28,750 nucleotides of DNA, from the NCBI GenBank assembly GCA_046704385.1, contig JBJKSB010000042.1, positions 1 through 28,750 on the forward strand, read 5' to 3'. Under the pieces are notes generated by a model. That model was not told where the DNA came from, did not search any database, and saw only the letters and a program-made list of their open reading frames with translations. Every line of letters begins with the position of its first letter. Position 1 is the first letter of the stretch. This stretch comes from GH45 sp046704385 (GTDB lineage: Bacteria > Bacteroidota > Bacteroidia > Bacteroidales > SZUA-534). This document shows, piece by piece, positions 1 to 8,342 of this stretch. Made by a program: the position numbers and the translations under genes.

Positions 1-1
1 A

Positions 2-112
2 GGTTTTAAAACACGCATATTAACTAAAATAACTGCCCTGACTGTTATTCAGGCTATCAATAAGTTTGTTTCTCACAGGAATATGAATAATATCAAAATC
101 AATATTGCCTAA
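2..112 (+). CDS. IS982-like transposase, C-terminal fragment
   Basis: This frame is open from the window edge to a TAA at 110-112 and gives 36 residues, with segments KTRILTKITALT, VIQAINKF and NNIKIN. They resemble the C-terminal end of IS982-family transposases of Bacteroidota, as I remember that family. The rest of the gene lies to the left of the window, so its integrity cannot be judged. The insertion sequence probably ends shortly after the stop, near the TGCACAACAGGTTAA stretch at 113-127, but the terminal inverted repeat cannot be confirmed without the other end. It is the only plus-strand gene in the window. Confidence 0.6.
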   Translation, partial: GFKTRILTKITALTVIQAINKFVSHRNMNNIKINIA

Positions 113-348
113 ATGCACAACAGGTTAACTTAACATTTTTGTATTTGGGGTAACCCGAACAATAATACAGAAAACCATTGCCGGTGTTGCTAAAGTGGGT
201 AGTTACGTTTTTCATTGCTATGCCTTTTAGTGAATACTAAAAGGATAAAAGCAATTATAAAACCAACAGTATTAAGAATTGTCCTTAAGCTTGATTATCA
301 GTGGTATGTGAAATTTATTTAACGAAGCGAAGTAAATAATAACCTTAT
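113..348. other. Non-coding junction between IS end and the operon 3' end
   Basis: I see no convincing coding frame here. The stretch holds the probable end of the insertion sequence, one perfect hairpin (223-244) and, at its right edge, the left copy of a 17-bp direct repeat that runs into the stop codon of the next gene. Confidence 0.5.
223..244. terminator. Perfect 9-bp hairpin downstream of the receiver/AAA+ gene
   Basis: CCTTTTAGT (223-231) and ACTAAAAGG (236-244) are exact reverse complements around a GAAT loop. The hairpin lies about 105 bp beyond the stop of the minus-strand operon. It could end that transcript, or the plus-strand insertion sequence transcript. Neither flank carries a long T-run, so a classical intrinsic terminator is not demonstrated. 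Confidence 0.4.
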
Positions 349-352
349 TTAT
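336..352 (+). repeat. 17-bp direct repeat, left copy
   Basis: ATAATAACCTTATTTAT occurs here and again, perfectly, at 8305-8321. The two copies bracket the five-gene ABC/radical-SAM operon almost exactly. This copy overlaps the last codons of the receiver/AAA+ gene. Its core, AATAACCTTATT, is a near-palindrome found four times in the window. Confidence 0.7.
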
Positions 353-2172
353 AGCTTTGTACGGTATTTTGCAACATTATTTTTATAAGGTAGAAGCTGC
401 TCTAAAATTTGATATTTCATTGAGCTATTATCCATTATTGATGCAATAAAAACTGCATTAGCTTTCATAAAAGTACCTATTTGGTTTGAATTCTTTGTTA
501 GGTCTTCTATTTTAAATATTCCATTTTCTGAAAGTAAAGTGTTATCATTATTAATCGGCTCAAAATATTTAATCATATTTATTGCACTAATTTCCTCTGA
601 ATTCTCTTTGCATTGACTAGCAGCCAATAAGAATATCCCAAGCCTATTTTCAATAGCTTTTCTTTTTGCATCTGGTATATCATTGTATTCTTTGGGAGAA
701 TTATCATCTTGGTTTATTTTGATGATAGTCTTATTTGAATATTTTTCATCTAATATCTTTTTGCCATCCTCTGTTATGGGTATTTCAATATTATGGAATA
801 TAAATGCACGTTTAACATCATCAACAGGTACAATTTGGTTACCCCAATATTTTTTGTTCTCGATGAAAACAGAGTAAATATTTTCGATGAATTTTCGAAG
901 TTCCCTAACATTTCTTTTCCATTCATAATTCGTAATCAGCCGTATTCCGTCCTTATCAAAACAAAATAGTTTCTTTTCATTATAATCAGAGATGTATTTT
1001 GAAAAAGGATACTGTTTTTCATTAAGTTTCCCTTTTTCACCTCCTTTATAAGTAAGAACACTATTGTAACCAATCAAATCTATAAAATAATCCACCAGCA
1101 AAGGGATGTCATTTTTTCTTTCATTTAGTGGAGGTACAACTGGAAATAACGATTGTAATCGACCGTATAAATCTTCAAGAAATTTCTCACCAATTGTATT
1201 AATGGCTTTGGGTTTTATTGCTGCTATGACTCTTATATCTACTATTGTTCCCTGATTATCCTGTTGGCCCAATCTGATAACTCTTTTATCCTCCAAAAAT
1301 CTAAGAATTTTAGCCTGAGCCTTTAAACTCATCCTATCAATTTCGTCAAGAAAGACTGTACCCCCATTCGCTTCTTCAAATTTACCAACTCTCGCCACAC
1401 TTGCCCCGGTAAAAGCATCTCTCGTGTGTCCAAATAGCTCGCTTTCCATCAACTCCTCTGGGATTGATGCACAATTAATTGGTATAAAAGGTTTATTTCT
1501 TCTTCGGCTCAATTTGTGAATTGCCTCTGCAACCAAATCTTTTCCCGTACCGGTTTCACCTATAATAAGTACATTATCATCTGTTTCTGCATATTTTTTG
1601 ATAAAATATTTAACCCGATTGATTTCGGCAGATTGCCCGATAATATTACGCTCCAATGACTCAAATCTTGTGTCGGCAGATACAGAACTTTGTGCCTTTT
1701 TGTCAAAATCTTGAAGTAGTTTGTTCTTATGTTTAAGTTCATTTTTTAATTGAGTATTTTCATTTTTTAAATTTGAAATCTCTATCTGCTGTTTCCTGAA
1801 TGCTTCAAAACGATTAAAAACTAATTCTAATGCCTTAAATTCATCATTTTCTGATTTTGAAACAAAATCGGAAAACACTTGTGCCCTGATAGCTTCTTCA
1901 GCTGATTCTAGACCGAAAGCAGTCGCCATTACAATATATGAATTAGGCTGTTTGTTTTTTATTGTTTTTGCTATTTCTGTACCTAATTGACCTTCTTTTA
2001 ATCGCTGATCAAGAAAAAAAACATCGAAATATTCATTCTTAATTGCATCTTCAACATCTTGTTTATTGAAACAGTACTTAACTTGACTGCTTGGATACAA
2101 TTTACTGATTTCAGCTCTAAAAGAATTATGAGCAGGTTCTTCATCATCTAAAAACAAAATTCTATTTTCCAT
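349..2172 (-). CDS. NtrC-type receiver/AAA+ sigma-54 activator-like protein without a visible HTH
   Basis: This 607-residue cytoplasmic response regulator probably takes its phosphate from the kinase encoded just upstream. The receiver domain (about 1-120) has acidic D9/D10, phosphoacceptor D55, T84 and K106. A coiled-coil-like linker (about 125-165) follows. The AAA+ domain (about 172-460) has Walker A GETGTGKD (205-212), Walker B VFLDEID, and the sigma-54 contact loop written DAFTGA (252-257) rather than GAFTGA. The usual WPGNVREL motif reads WKRNVREL. The last roughly 140 residues show no Fis-type helix-turn-helix, which is unusual for this family. It may activate sigma-54 holoenzyme without binding enhancer DNA, or do something else. 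It is the last gene of the operon, and its start overlaps the kinase stop by 11 bp. Confidence 0.88.
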   Translation of the reverse strand: MENRILFLDDEEPAHNSFRAEISKLYPSSQVKYCFNKQDVEDAIKNEYFDVFFLDQRLKEGQLGTEIAKTIKNKQPNSYIVMATAFGLESAEEAIRAQVFSDFVSKSENDEFKALELVFNRFEAFRKQQIEISNLKNENTQLKNELKHKNKLLQDFDKKAQSSVSADTRFESLERNIIGQSAEINRVKYFIKKYAETDDNVLIIGETGTGKDLVAEAIHKLSRRRNKPFIPINCASIPEELMESELFGHTRDAFTGASVARVGKFEEANGGTVFLDEIDRMSLKAQAKILRFLEDKRVIRLGQQDNQGTIVDIRVIAAIKPKAINTIGEKFLEDLYGRLQSLFPVVPPLNERKNDIPLLVDYFIDLIGYNSVLTYKGGEKGKLNEKQYPFSKYISDYNEKKLFCFDKDGIRLITNYEWKRNVRELRKFIENIYSVFIENKKYWGNQIVPVDDVKRAFIFHNIEIPITEDGKKILDEKYSNKTIIKINQDDNSPKEYNDIPDAKRKAIENRLGIFLLAASQCKENSEEISAINMIKYFEPINNDNTLLSENGIFKIEDLTKNSNQIGTFMKANAVFIASIMDNSSMKYQILEQLLPYKNNVAKYRTKL

Positions 2173-5100
2173 ATTTTGCGATGTTTATTTCAATTATAAA
2201 AACAGTCCAATTATTTTCGATTTTTACAGATAAAAACCAACCCAACTTTTTACACAGGCGCTTTGAAATAGATAGGCCACCCCATTCTTTTATTAACTCA
2301 TTATATGGGAATTTTTCCAAATCAATTGATGTTTCATTTATAAAATTTCTACAACGATTATCAATAATAGCAGGGTTACGAACTTCTATATAATAGAAAT
2401 CGTTTTTTAAATATGTTTTAATCTCATAGAAGTCAATTTCTTTAATCCGGGAAGAGTATGCCATTGTTTGTGCAGCATTTATAAATAAATTAAAAATTAC
2501 TGTAAATGCATCAATAGTACTTGGCAAATTCGGTGAATTTTCTGCTTTAAAATATTTCAATTCCAAACTTGTGTATGCAATTTTGCAATATAAGCAGACC
2601 TTATCCAAAAGGTTAGGAATTGTTTTCCCAAAATAAGATGGCATCTCGCTTTTTTCTGTTATGCCAGATAAAACAGCTATATTATATACTTCATAAACAA
2701 CTTGAAGTTTATCGAGACTTAATTGGAAATTTTCCTTATCGATGTCATCATATTTTGAACTAGAAATTTCTTTTAAAACGTAGTTGAAAGCTTTTCGAAT
2801 ATTAAGTATTGAGTGACGGTGAGCTTTGACTTTCTCATTAAATTCTTTACCTGCTTTCCCCTGAGCCCATATTTGATAAAAATAAAATTCGTCAAATGGA
2901 GCCATAAGGTTTGATAAAAAGAGTTTCAATTCTGCTCTGAAGTCGTGCCGTATTGGTCTTTTGGTACAAATAAGTATTCCGCTTGATTTAATTATATCCT
3001 TAACTGATTTATCAGCCAATAATTCTTTTTGCTCCGGATTAATAGTAGCAAAATTTGTTGAGTGCAATAAATAGTAGTAATTAACATTAAGGATATCGTG
3101 CATTATTCCAAGATAAACGAAATAATTTACAAACTTCCAGCCATTACCTTCGGCTTTTACCCTATATAATTCTTCTTTCAGTTTCTGAATTATTACAACA
3201 TCTCTTTTTTGTTTTAATAGCTTCTTCTCAAGATTATTAAAAATGTGAAGTATTTCAATAAGTAACTTATCTGCAATTGAGTTTTCTTCTGAATAATTAA
3301 AATAGGCAACATTATTTACGACAGTATAAAAGTCCTTTATTTTATTGCTATCCTCTGCATTAAGTTCCTTGAATATTTTTGTATTAATAAAATCTCCTAC
3401 AATAGAATAACTTTCATCAAATTCAGGACTATTGAGAAATTTTCTGAACTCATTAACTTTTAATTTTATTTCACTAATATTTAAAATATCAGACAAATCA
3501 ATTGTACGTTGAAGTAAATCAGGGTCATCCTCAATGCCATTATTTTTTCTTTTTAACTTTAGTTCATAATCGCCATAAAGTTCATGACGTAATGATGCGC
3601 TTAAATTATGACATTTCTCTTTCCACGGATTTTCAGTGCTACTATTAATCAGTAAATCTTCGTACCATCTCGAAATAACAATTTCAAATTTTTCATTAAT
3701 ATTTTCAGATCCTTTTGCAATAGACCGGTAAAAATATTTTTCTTTGATATTATCGTATAAGATAAAGTTACAGTAAACAATGTTCTCTTCCTTTGAATCG
3801 TATTTGTCAAACAGTATTTTAAACGATGAAAGAAAAACATTCGACAAGAAACTTTGGGATATTGTTTTTATAACTTTTTGTTTGTTTTCATCCGAAATAT
3901 CACCAAACTTCTCTTTGGGTATAAAATGTTCTTCCGGATCTTTCACAAAATCCCAAACTTTGTTCATCGGAAATTGTAAGTCAGAAAAACGGAAATGTTT
4001 CTTTTGGGAAAAATCGGCAATTTTTGAATTTTGGATACTGTAGTAAGGCCTATAATTATTATCATCATGAGGATTCCCAACAAAGTCTATAAGATTTTTG
4101 ATTTCCTTAATTCTTTCATCCAATGTTAATTGACACAAGGTGAAAGCAATGTTTTTATTGGGACGCCACAATTGTTCTAGACCTACATTGATGTCTTTCA
4201 AACTATCGGTGGTAATTTTATATGATAATGTAGTGCGAATATAATCTACCAGGTTTGCAAGCCATGTGGTGGTTGATGGTTTATGATGAAGGCATCCAAT
4301 AGTAGTAATGGTTCCTTCACTGTCAATAGGATTACCACATTCTTCTGATATTATACACCGGCCTAAACAAGAATAACATTTCTCAGTTTTAAAATTTTCA
4401 CAATTAGCACATACTCCAATTAAAGTTTCATGCCTTTTCTCTGCTAATTTTCGTCGTAATGGTTTTTGCCAAAGTTTATCAAGTGTTATTTTTTCTATGT
4501 TTCCTAATTTCATTTTCTCGCATAAATCCTCACGAGAACATCCAATGCAAGGAAATACATCACCGTTGGATTTAATATATAAATGGTGTAATATTCTATC
4601 ACAACATGTATTACCAACATAGGTTCCGCCCTGATTCAAACCAATTGCTCCGGCATCAGTTAGTTTTTTAAAGACTTTTTCCAAATCGACTTGTGGAAGA
4701 ACCCCATTGTCGCATGCTGTAAAGGTTTTTCCCCGTCCTAATTCTAATATCGTATCACAGTCAAAAATCAGATTTTGACGTTTGGTACGCTCGTATATAT
4801 TAATTATTTCCAACTTACCATTTGGCTCTTCTTTTTCAGCATTTTCACGCATTACTGAAGTAACCAAGCCAAGTTTATTTACATCATTTAAATGGTATTG
4901 GTCAATTAGAATATCCAATGCCTTTTCCCTGAGTCTTGTATAATTAGCGTGTTTTCCACCAACAAGCTTGTTCTGAATTAACTCGTTACTATGGTTATAT
5001 TTAATAAGCAATACAACATCTTTATCCTTTATAAATTCAATTTTTTTATAATCAGGTTCATTTTCCTTGCCATTAACACCAAAAAATATCAAATCACCTG

Positions 5101-5443
5101 TTGTAAATAATGCAACTTTAATTTTAAGTTCATCGCACAGGGTCAAAATAAATTGAATTAAATTCCAATTTGAAGGGTGAAAAGGTTCACCATCACCAGG
5201 TATTCCGATAAATTCACCACCTAAAGCAGCAAAATCTCTTATTATTTTTTCATACTGCTCATTTGATAAAATCTCAATTTTTCTTCCGGGAGCATTAGTT
5301 GATGCGAAACAATAAGGGCAACTTAAATGACAATATGCGGGAATTGATAACCAAAGTGATTTTAGTTTTTTCCCGTCTTTATATGAATCTATACTTATTT
5401 GATTGCTATGCTGGAGTGATAATATTGAACTATTAGTATTCAT
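2162..5443 (-). CDS. Radical SAM/SPASM-like and histidine kinase fusion protein
   Basis: This 1093-residue protein joins two modules that are rarely found together. The N-terminal third is a radical SAM domain. CHLSCPYC (C38, C42, C45) would bind the 4Fe-4S cluster, and GIPGDGEP (80-87) resembles the SAM-contact region. A cysteine-rich stretch (about 280-384, with CC, PCIGC, CANC and CYSCLGRC) looks like a SPASM-type auxiliary cluster site. Residues 400-830 match no domain I recognise. The C-terminal end reads as a kinase. RHSILN (876-881) resembles the RHDxxN phosphoacceptor motif of CitA/DpiB kinases, NLFINAAQTM (985-994) is an N box, and WGGLSISKRL (1054-1063) is a G2 box. The G1 box is degenerate (VRNPA). 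No membrane segment is evident, so it is probably cytosolic. The substrate is unknown. The gene overlaps both neighbours. Confidence 0.85.
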   Translation of the reverse strand: MNTNSSILSLQHSNQISIDSYKDGKKLKSLWLSIPAYCHLSCPYCFASTNAPGRKIEILSNEQYEKIIRDFAALGGEFIGIPGDGEPFHPSNWNLIQFILTLCDELKIKVALFTTGDLIFFGVNGKENEPDYKKIEFIKDKDVVLLIKYNHSNELIQNKLVGGKHANYTRLREKALDILIDQYHLNDVNKLGLVTSVMRENAEKEEPNGKLEIINIYERTKRQNLIFDCDTILELGRGKTFTACDNGVLPQVDLEKVFKKLTDAGAIGLNQGGTYVGNTCCDRILHHLYIKSNGDVFPCIGCSREDLCEKMKLGNIEKITLDKLWQKPLRRKLAEKRHETLIGVCANCENFKTEKCYSCLGRCIISEECGNPIDSEGTITTIGCLHHKPSTTTWLANLVDYIRTTLSYKITTDSLKDINVGLEQLWRPNKNIAFTLCQLTLDERIKEIKNLIDFVGNPHDDNNYRPYYSIQNSKIADFSQKKHFRFSDLQFPMNKVWDFVKDPEEHFIPKEKFGDISDENKQKVIKTISQSFLSNVFLSSFKILFDKYDSKEENIVYCNFILYDNIKEKYFYRSIAKGSENINEKFEIVISRWYEDLLINSSTENPWKEKCHNLSASLRHELYGDYELKLKRKNNGIEDDPDLLQRTIDLSDILNISEIKLKVNEFRKFLNSPEFDESYSIVGDFINTKIFKELNAEDSNKIKDFYTVVNNVAYFNYSEENSIADKLLIEILHIFNNLEKKLLKQKRDVVIIQKLKEELYRVKAEGNGWKFVNYFVYLGIMHDILNVNYYYLLHSTNFATINPEQKELLADKSVKDIIKSSGILICTKRPIRHDFRAELKLFLSNLMAPFDEFYFYQIWAQGKAGKEFNEKVKAHRHSILNIRKAFNYVLKEISSSKYDDIDKENFQLSLDKLQVVYEVYNIAVLSGITEKSEMPSYFGKTIPNLLDKVCLYCKIAYTSLELKYFKAENSPNLPSTIDAFTVIFNLFINAAQTMAYSSRIKEIDFYEIKTYLKNDFYYIEVRNPAIIDNRCRNFINETSIDLEKFPYNELIKEWGGLSISKRLCKKLGWFLSVKIENNWTVFIIEINIAKYGK

Positions 5444-6161
5444 AAAACAAATTTAATACTGATTGAGTAGTGAAATCAAAGCTGTCTTTATTCTTATCAG
5501 CAAAAACTTTTCCATTTTTTAACATGATAAGCCGGTCGCCAATGTTGTGTATTTGAGAATAATCGTGAGTTACAGCTAAAACCATAATATTATTCTCCTT
5601 AACATATTTTTTTAGTTTTTCGAGGATGAAGGGAGCCCATTTTTGGTCAAGCGATGAGGTAAATTCATCCATTAATAAAATTCTGGGGTTGCTCAACATT
5701 ATCCTCGAAGCAACTATTATCTGTTGTTCTCCACCAGACAAAAATTTAACTTGTTCATTTATCCTCTTTTCCAGACGAATATTGAACTCTTTTAATTTTT
5801 CGATAACAGTTTCCTTATAATTTTTATTTTTAAACAATCTGAAATTGGGATGCATCCCATTACTTTTTAAGGCAAAAATCAGATTTTCATATACAGTCAT
5901 TGAAGGAACAAGATTTCTAATTGTAGTCTGGTCAATAAATAATACATCAGAAGGCTTGTAACTGTTGAATTTTAATTCTCCATTGTCAGGAATCAATTCT
6001 TTGTTGATGATCTTCAATAATGTAGATTTTCCAGAACCATTCCCGCCAATGATATAAGACCATTCGTGTTCGTGAAATTCTAAATTGACGTTACTTAGAG
6101 CATCAATTTCATTTTCTGTATTTTTATTAAATGAGATATTTATGTTTTTTAATTCCAGCAT
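5433..6161 (-). CDS. ABC transporter ATP-binding protein
   Basis: This cytoplasmic ATPase (242 residues from the chosen start) should power the importer formed with the permease and lipoprotein encoded upstream. Counting from that start, it shows Walker A GGNGSGKST (39-47), the ABC signature LSGGEQQ (141-147), Walker B ILLMDEF with the catalytic glutamate near 166, and a switch histidine in AVTHDY. The frame extends upstream to a TTG at 6185. I prefer the ATG at 6161 because MLELKNINISF is the normal beginning of such proteins and because it starts 4 bp after the permease stop. Its 3' end overlaps the radical-SAM kinase start by 11 bp, which suggests translational coupling. Confidence 0.93.
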   Translation of the reverse strand: MLELKNINISFNKNTENEIDALSNVNLEFHEHEWSYIIGGNGSGKSTLLKIINKELIPDNGELKFNSYKPSDVLFIDQTTIRNLVPSMTVYENLIFALKSNGMHPNFRLFKNKNYKETVIEKLKEFNIRLEKRINEQVKFLSGGEQQIIVASRIMLSNPRILLMDEFTSSLDQKWAPFILEKLKKYVKENNIMVLAVTHDYSQIHNIGDRLIMLKNGKVFADKNKDSFDFTTQSVLNLFYEY

Positions 6162-6165
6162 ACTT

Positions 6166-7035
6166 CTATATGAAATTTGTACCAATATTTTTGCTTTGTT
6201 TGCCTTTGTACCCGTATTTCGTTAAGACTAAGAATATAATTAATAATAGACCAATCATTATTTTCAGGTCGATGGGTTTTACACCCAGTTGCAAAGCAAG
6301 GGAATATAAAAACTGAAATATTATTGCACCGGCTATAGCAGAAAATATTTGCCTGTTTATTGTAGTTGGCCTAACTATATTCTCTCCAATTATCATTGCA
6401 GTGAGCATTGAAACAAGCATGCCATTTCCGTTCCCTATATCACTGTATCCAACATATTGAGCAAAAAGACAGCCAGATAATGCAATCAGAGAATTAGACA
6501 TAATTAATCCAACTATTATAAACTTTTTAGGATTACTTTTTAAATTTTTTATGAATGATTCATTTTCACCTGTTGCTCTTAAATATAAACCGAAATTAGT
6601 TGAAAGGAAGAGTTTAATTAAAGTAAAGATTACTATGCCTATAACTAGTAAAACAAAAAATTCATACCAAGGGTCTTTAATGTAATTTAAAATAGTGGTT
6701 TGTTCTAAGTAGATGTTTGACCGCCCCATTATTCTAAGATTGGCAGTATAAAGCATCGTTAAGGTAATAATTCCGGAAAGCAATTTATTTATACCCGCAA
6801 AACAATGTAAGGATGCCGTTAACAGGCCAGCTATACCTCCACCGATAACTGAAATAAGAATAGATAAAAAAGGATTTATTCCATTACTTAACAATATCGC
6901 AAAGATTGCACCGCCTGTAGTAAAACTCCCTTCAATGGTTAAGTCGGCAAAACCAAGCAGACGAAAAGATAATATCATTCCAAGAACGAACAGGCTTAGG
7001 ATAATACCCAGTTCAAGTATTCCAAGGTAATCCAT
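6166..7035 (-). CDS. ABC transporter permease (BPD_transp_2/TrpY-like)
   Basis: This 289-residue integral membrane protein has about eight or nine hydrophobic segments. Near its N-terminus LGFADLTIEGSF matches the conserved DLxxEGSF signature of inner-membrane permeases that pair with ABC_sub_bind solute-binding proteins (the TrpXYZ-like group). It would form the channel of an importer together with the ATPase downstream and the lipoprotein upstream. The start ATG shares one base with the stop of the binding-protein gene. The substrate cannot be read from the sequence. Related systems are reported to handle aromatic amino acids, but that is family knowledge and not evidence for this one. Confidence 0.9.
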   Translation of the reverse strand: MDYLGILELGIILSLFVLGMILSFRLLGFADLTIEGSFTTGGAIFAILLSNGINPFLSILISVIGGGIAGLLTASLHCFAGINKLLSGIITLTMLYTANLRIMGRSNIYLEQTTILNYIKDPWYEFFVLLVIGIVIFTLIKLFLSTNFGLYLRATGENESFIKNLKSNPKKFIIVGLIMSNSLIALSGCLFAQYVGYSDIGNGNGMLVSMLTAMIIGENIVRPTTINRQIFSAIAGAIIFQFLYSLALQLGVKPIDLKIMIGLLLIIFLVLTKYGYKGKQSKNIGTNFI

Positions 7036-7985
7036 TATTTAACAGCCTCGTTGATAAGCGAATCTGGTATTGTTAGCCCTAATTCTTTTGCAGATTCCAT
7101 GTTAAAAAATAAATATGTATTAATTGGTCTGGAAACAGGAATATTACCAGGGTTGAGTTTTTGGTCAAGAATTTTAATTGCCAATTCTGCTGTGTTTATA
7201 CCCATCTCAACAAAATCGTAAGAATAAGTGCCAACTGAACCATATTTCTGTACAGCAGACCGGTCACCACCAATTACCATAATTCCATTCTTTTCTGCTT
7301 CTCTTTTTATTGCACCAAGATTCTCATAAATAGTATTTGAGGGACTAATAAAAAACACATCACAACGTGTCGCCAATGATTGTGCACTTGTAATTATTTC
7401 TGCAGAAGTTGAGGCATTCATTTCTTCATAAGGTATTTGAAATGATTCAAGTGCTTTTCTGACGTATACCATGCCAGCTACACAATTTGCTTCTGAAGAA
7501 TTAATTATTATTCCAACCTTTTTCACATTGGGCTTAATTAATTTGATAAGTTCAATTTGTTTATCGAAAGGCTGCATGTTTGTAATCCCGGTTTTATTAC
7601 CTCCCGGACTATCCATTGTTGTAGCCAGTTTGGCTCCCACTGGGTCTGTAATTGCAGAAAACACTACAGGAATAGTTTTGGTATCATTAGTAACAGCTTG
7701 CGCTGAAGGTGTGCCGAGAGCTATTATTAAGTTTACAGAATCTTTTACTAATTGTTTGCTAATAGTTGTATTCATTATGGGATCACCATGTGCAACCTGG
7801 TAGTTGATTGAGTACTTTTCTCCGTATTCATTAAATTTCTTTTGAATGCCCGCATATACTGAATCAAGTATTGACTGATTTGCATACTGAATTATACCAA
7901 TTCTTATCTGGTCTGTTTTTTGATTGCAGCTACTTATCAAAAAGACAGCCAACAGAATAATAGCGAGATTCTTTAAAGTTTTCAT
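7035..7985 (-). CDS. Lipoprotein solute-binding protein (ABC_sub_bind, TrpX-like)
   Basis: This 316-residue protein begins with a lipoprotein signal peptide: basic MKTLKN, a hydrophobic stretch, then the lipobox LISSC with C20. It should be anchored in an envelope membrane. The mature part is a periplasmic-binding fold of the ABC_sub_bind type (PF04392), as judged from SAITDPVGAKLA and the following SPGGNKTGITN. It is the first gene of the five-gene operon and delivers the ligand to the permease. Because the same operon encodes a kinase and a response regulator, the imported ligand may also be the signal, but that is inference. An AT-rich 408-bp region with repeats lies upstream. Confidence 0.9.
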   Translation of the reverse strand: MKTLKNLAIILLAVFLISSCNQKTDQIRIGIIQYANQSILDSVYAGIQKKFNEYGEKYSINYQVAHGDPIMNTTISKQLVKDSVNLIIALGTPSAQAVTNDTKTIPVVFSAITDPVGAKLATTMDSPGGNKTGITNMQPFDKQIELIKLIKPNVKKVGIIINSSEANCVAGMVYVRKALESFQIPYEEMNASTSAEIITSAQSLATRCDVFFISPSNTIYENLGAIKREAEKNGIMVIGGDRSAVQKYGSVGTYSYDFVEMGINTAELAIKILDQKLNPGNIPVSRPINTYLFFNMESAKELGLTIPDSLINEAVK

Positions 7986-8164
7986 ATCTTGACAATTTTA
8001 AGTTTATACAAATACAAAATAATCACTACCAGAAGTAATGACATTAGCACAATTGCAAAAATCATACTCTTTATTTAAGGAAGTAATCAATAAAAAAGAT
8101 AATAATCTAATATACTGCATTTTATATTGTTGATTTTTTAAAATGAATATTTTAATATTTCCAA

Positions 8165-8176
8165 AATAAGGTTATT
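8165..8176 (-). repeat. Near-palindrome AATAACCTTATT, inverted copy
   Basis: AATAAGGTTATT on the plus strand is the exact reverse complement of the 12-mer found at 338-349, 8307-8318 and 8331-8342. Its symmetrical form, AATAA-CC-TTATT, suits a dimeric DNA-binding protein. It lies about 180 bp upstream of the binding-protein gene. Confidence 0.55.
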
Positions 8177-8296
8177 TATAAGGTGAAAAATAAGGCGTCT
8201 GGTTAAATGTGTTTGTTTCTTCATAAAACATACTTTTCAAAATCAGGACATGATGTTTTAAATTATAATATCAAGTAAATCAATTCTTTATTTAAT

Positions 8297-8329
8297 ATCA
8301 GGACATAATAACCTTATTTATGTCCTGAT
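8297..8329. repeat. 12-bp perfect inverted repeat around a repeat core
   Basis: ATCAGGACATAA (8297-8308) and TTATGTCCTGAT (8318-8329) are perfect reverse complements around a 9-bp loop that holds most of an AATAACCTTATT motif. It lies 65 bp past the stop of the deaminase-ATPase gene and could fold at the end of the defence-operon transcript. No U-run follows it on the minus strand, so an operator role is equally possible. Confidence 0.55.
8305..8321 (+). repeat. 17-bp direct repeat, right copy
   Basis: ATAATAACCTTATTTAT is a perfect copy of 336-352. The two copies are in the same orientation, nearly 8 kb apart, and enclose the complete ABC/radical-SAM operon. Confidence 0.7.
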
Positions 8330-8330
8330 T

Positions 8331-8342
8331 AATAACCTTATT
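8331..8342 (+). repeat. Near-palindrome AATAACCTTATT, further copy
   Basis: This perfect 12-mer copy starts 24 bp after the start of the copy at 8307-8318. It makes three copies in one intergenic region, which fits a multi-site operator or enhancer cluster. Confidence 0.55.

Noticed and set aside
8015..8022. TTATTTTG as a -7 promoter box for the ABC operon
   Set aside because: It lacks the second base of TAnnTTTG and has no TTTG-like -33 element 19-21 bp upstream.
8041..8070. Possible sigma-54 promoter before the binding-protein gene (TTTGCA on the minus strand)
   Set aside because: The -12 part is tolerable, but the -24 GG element is absent at the right distance.
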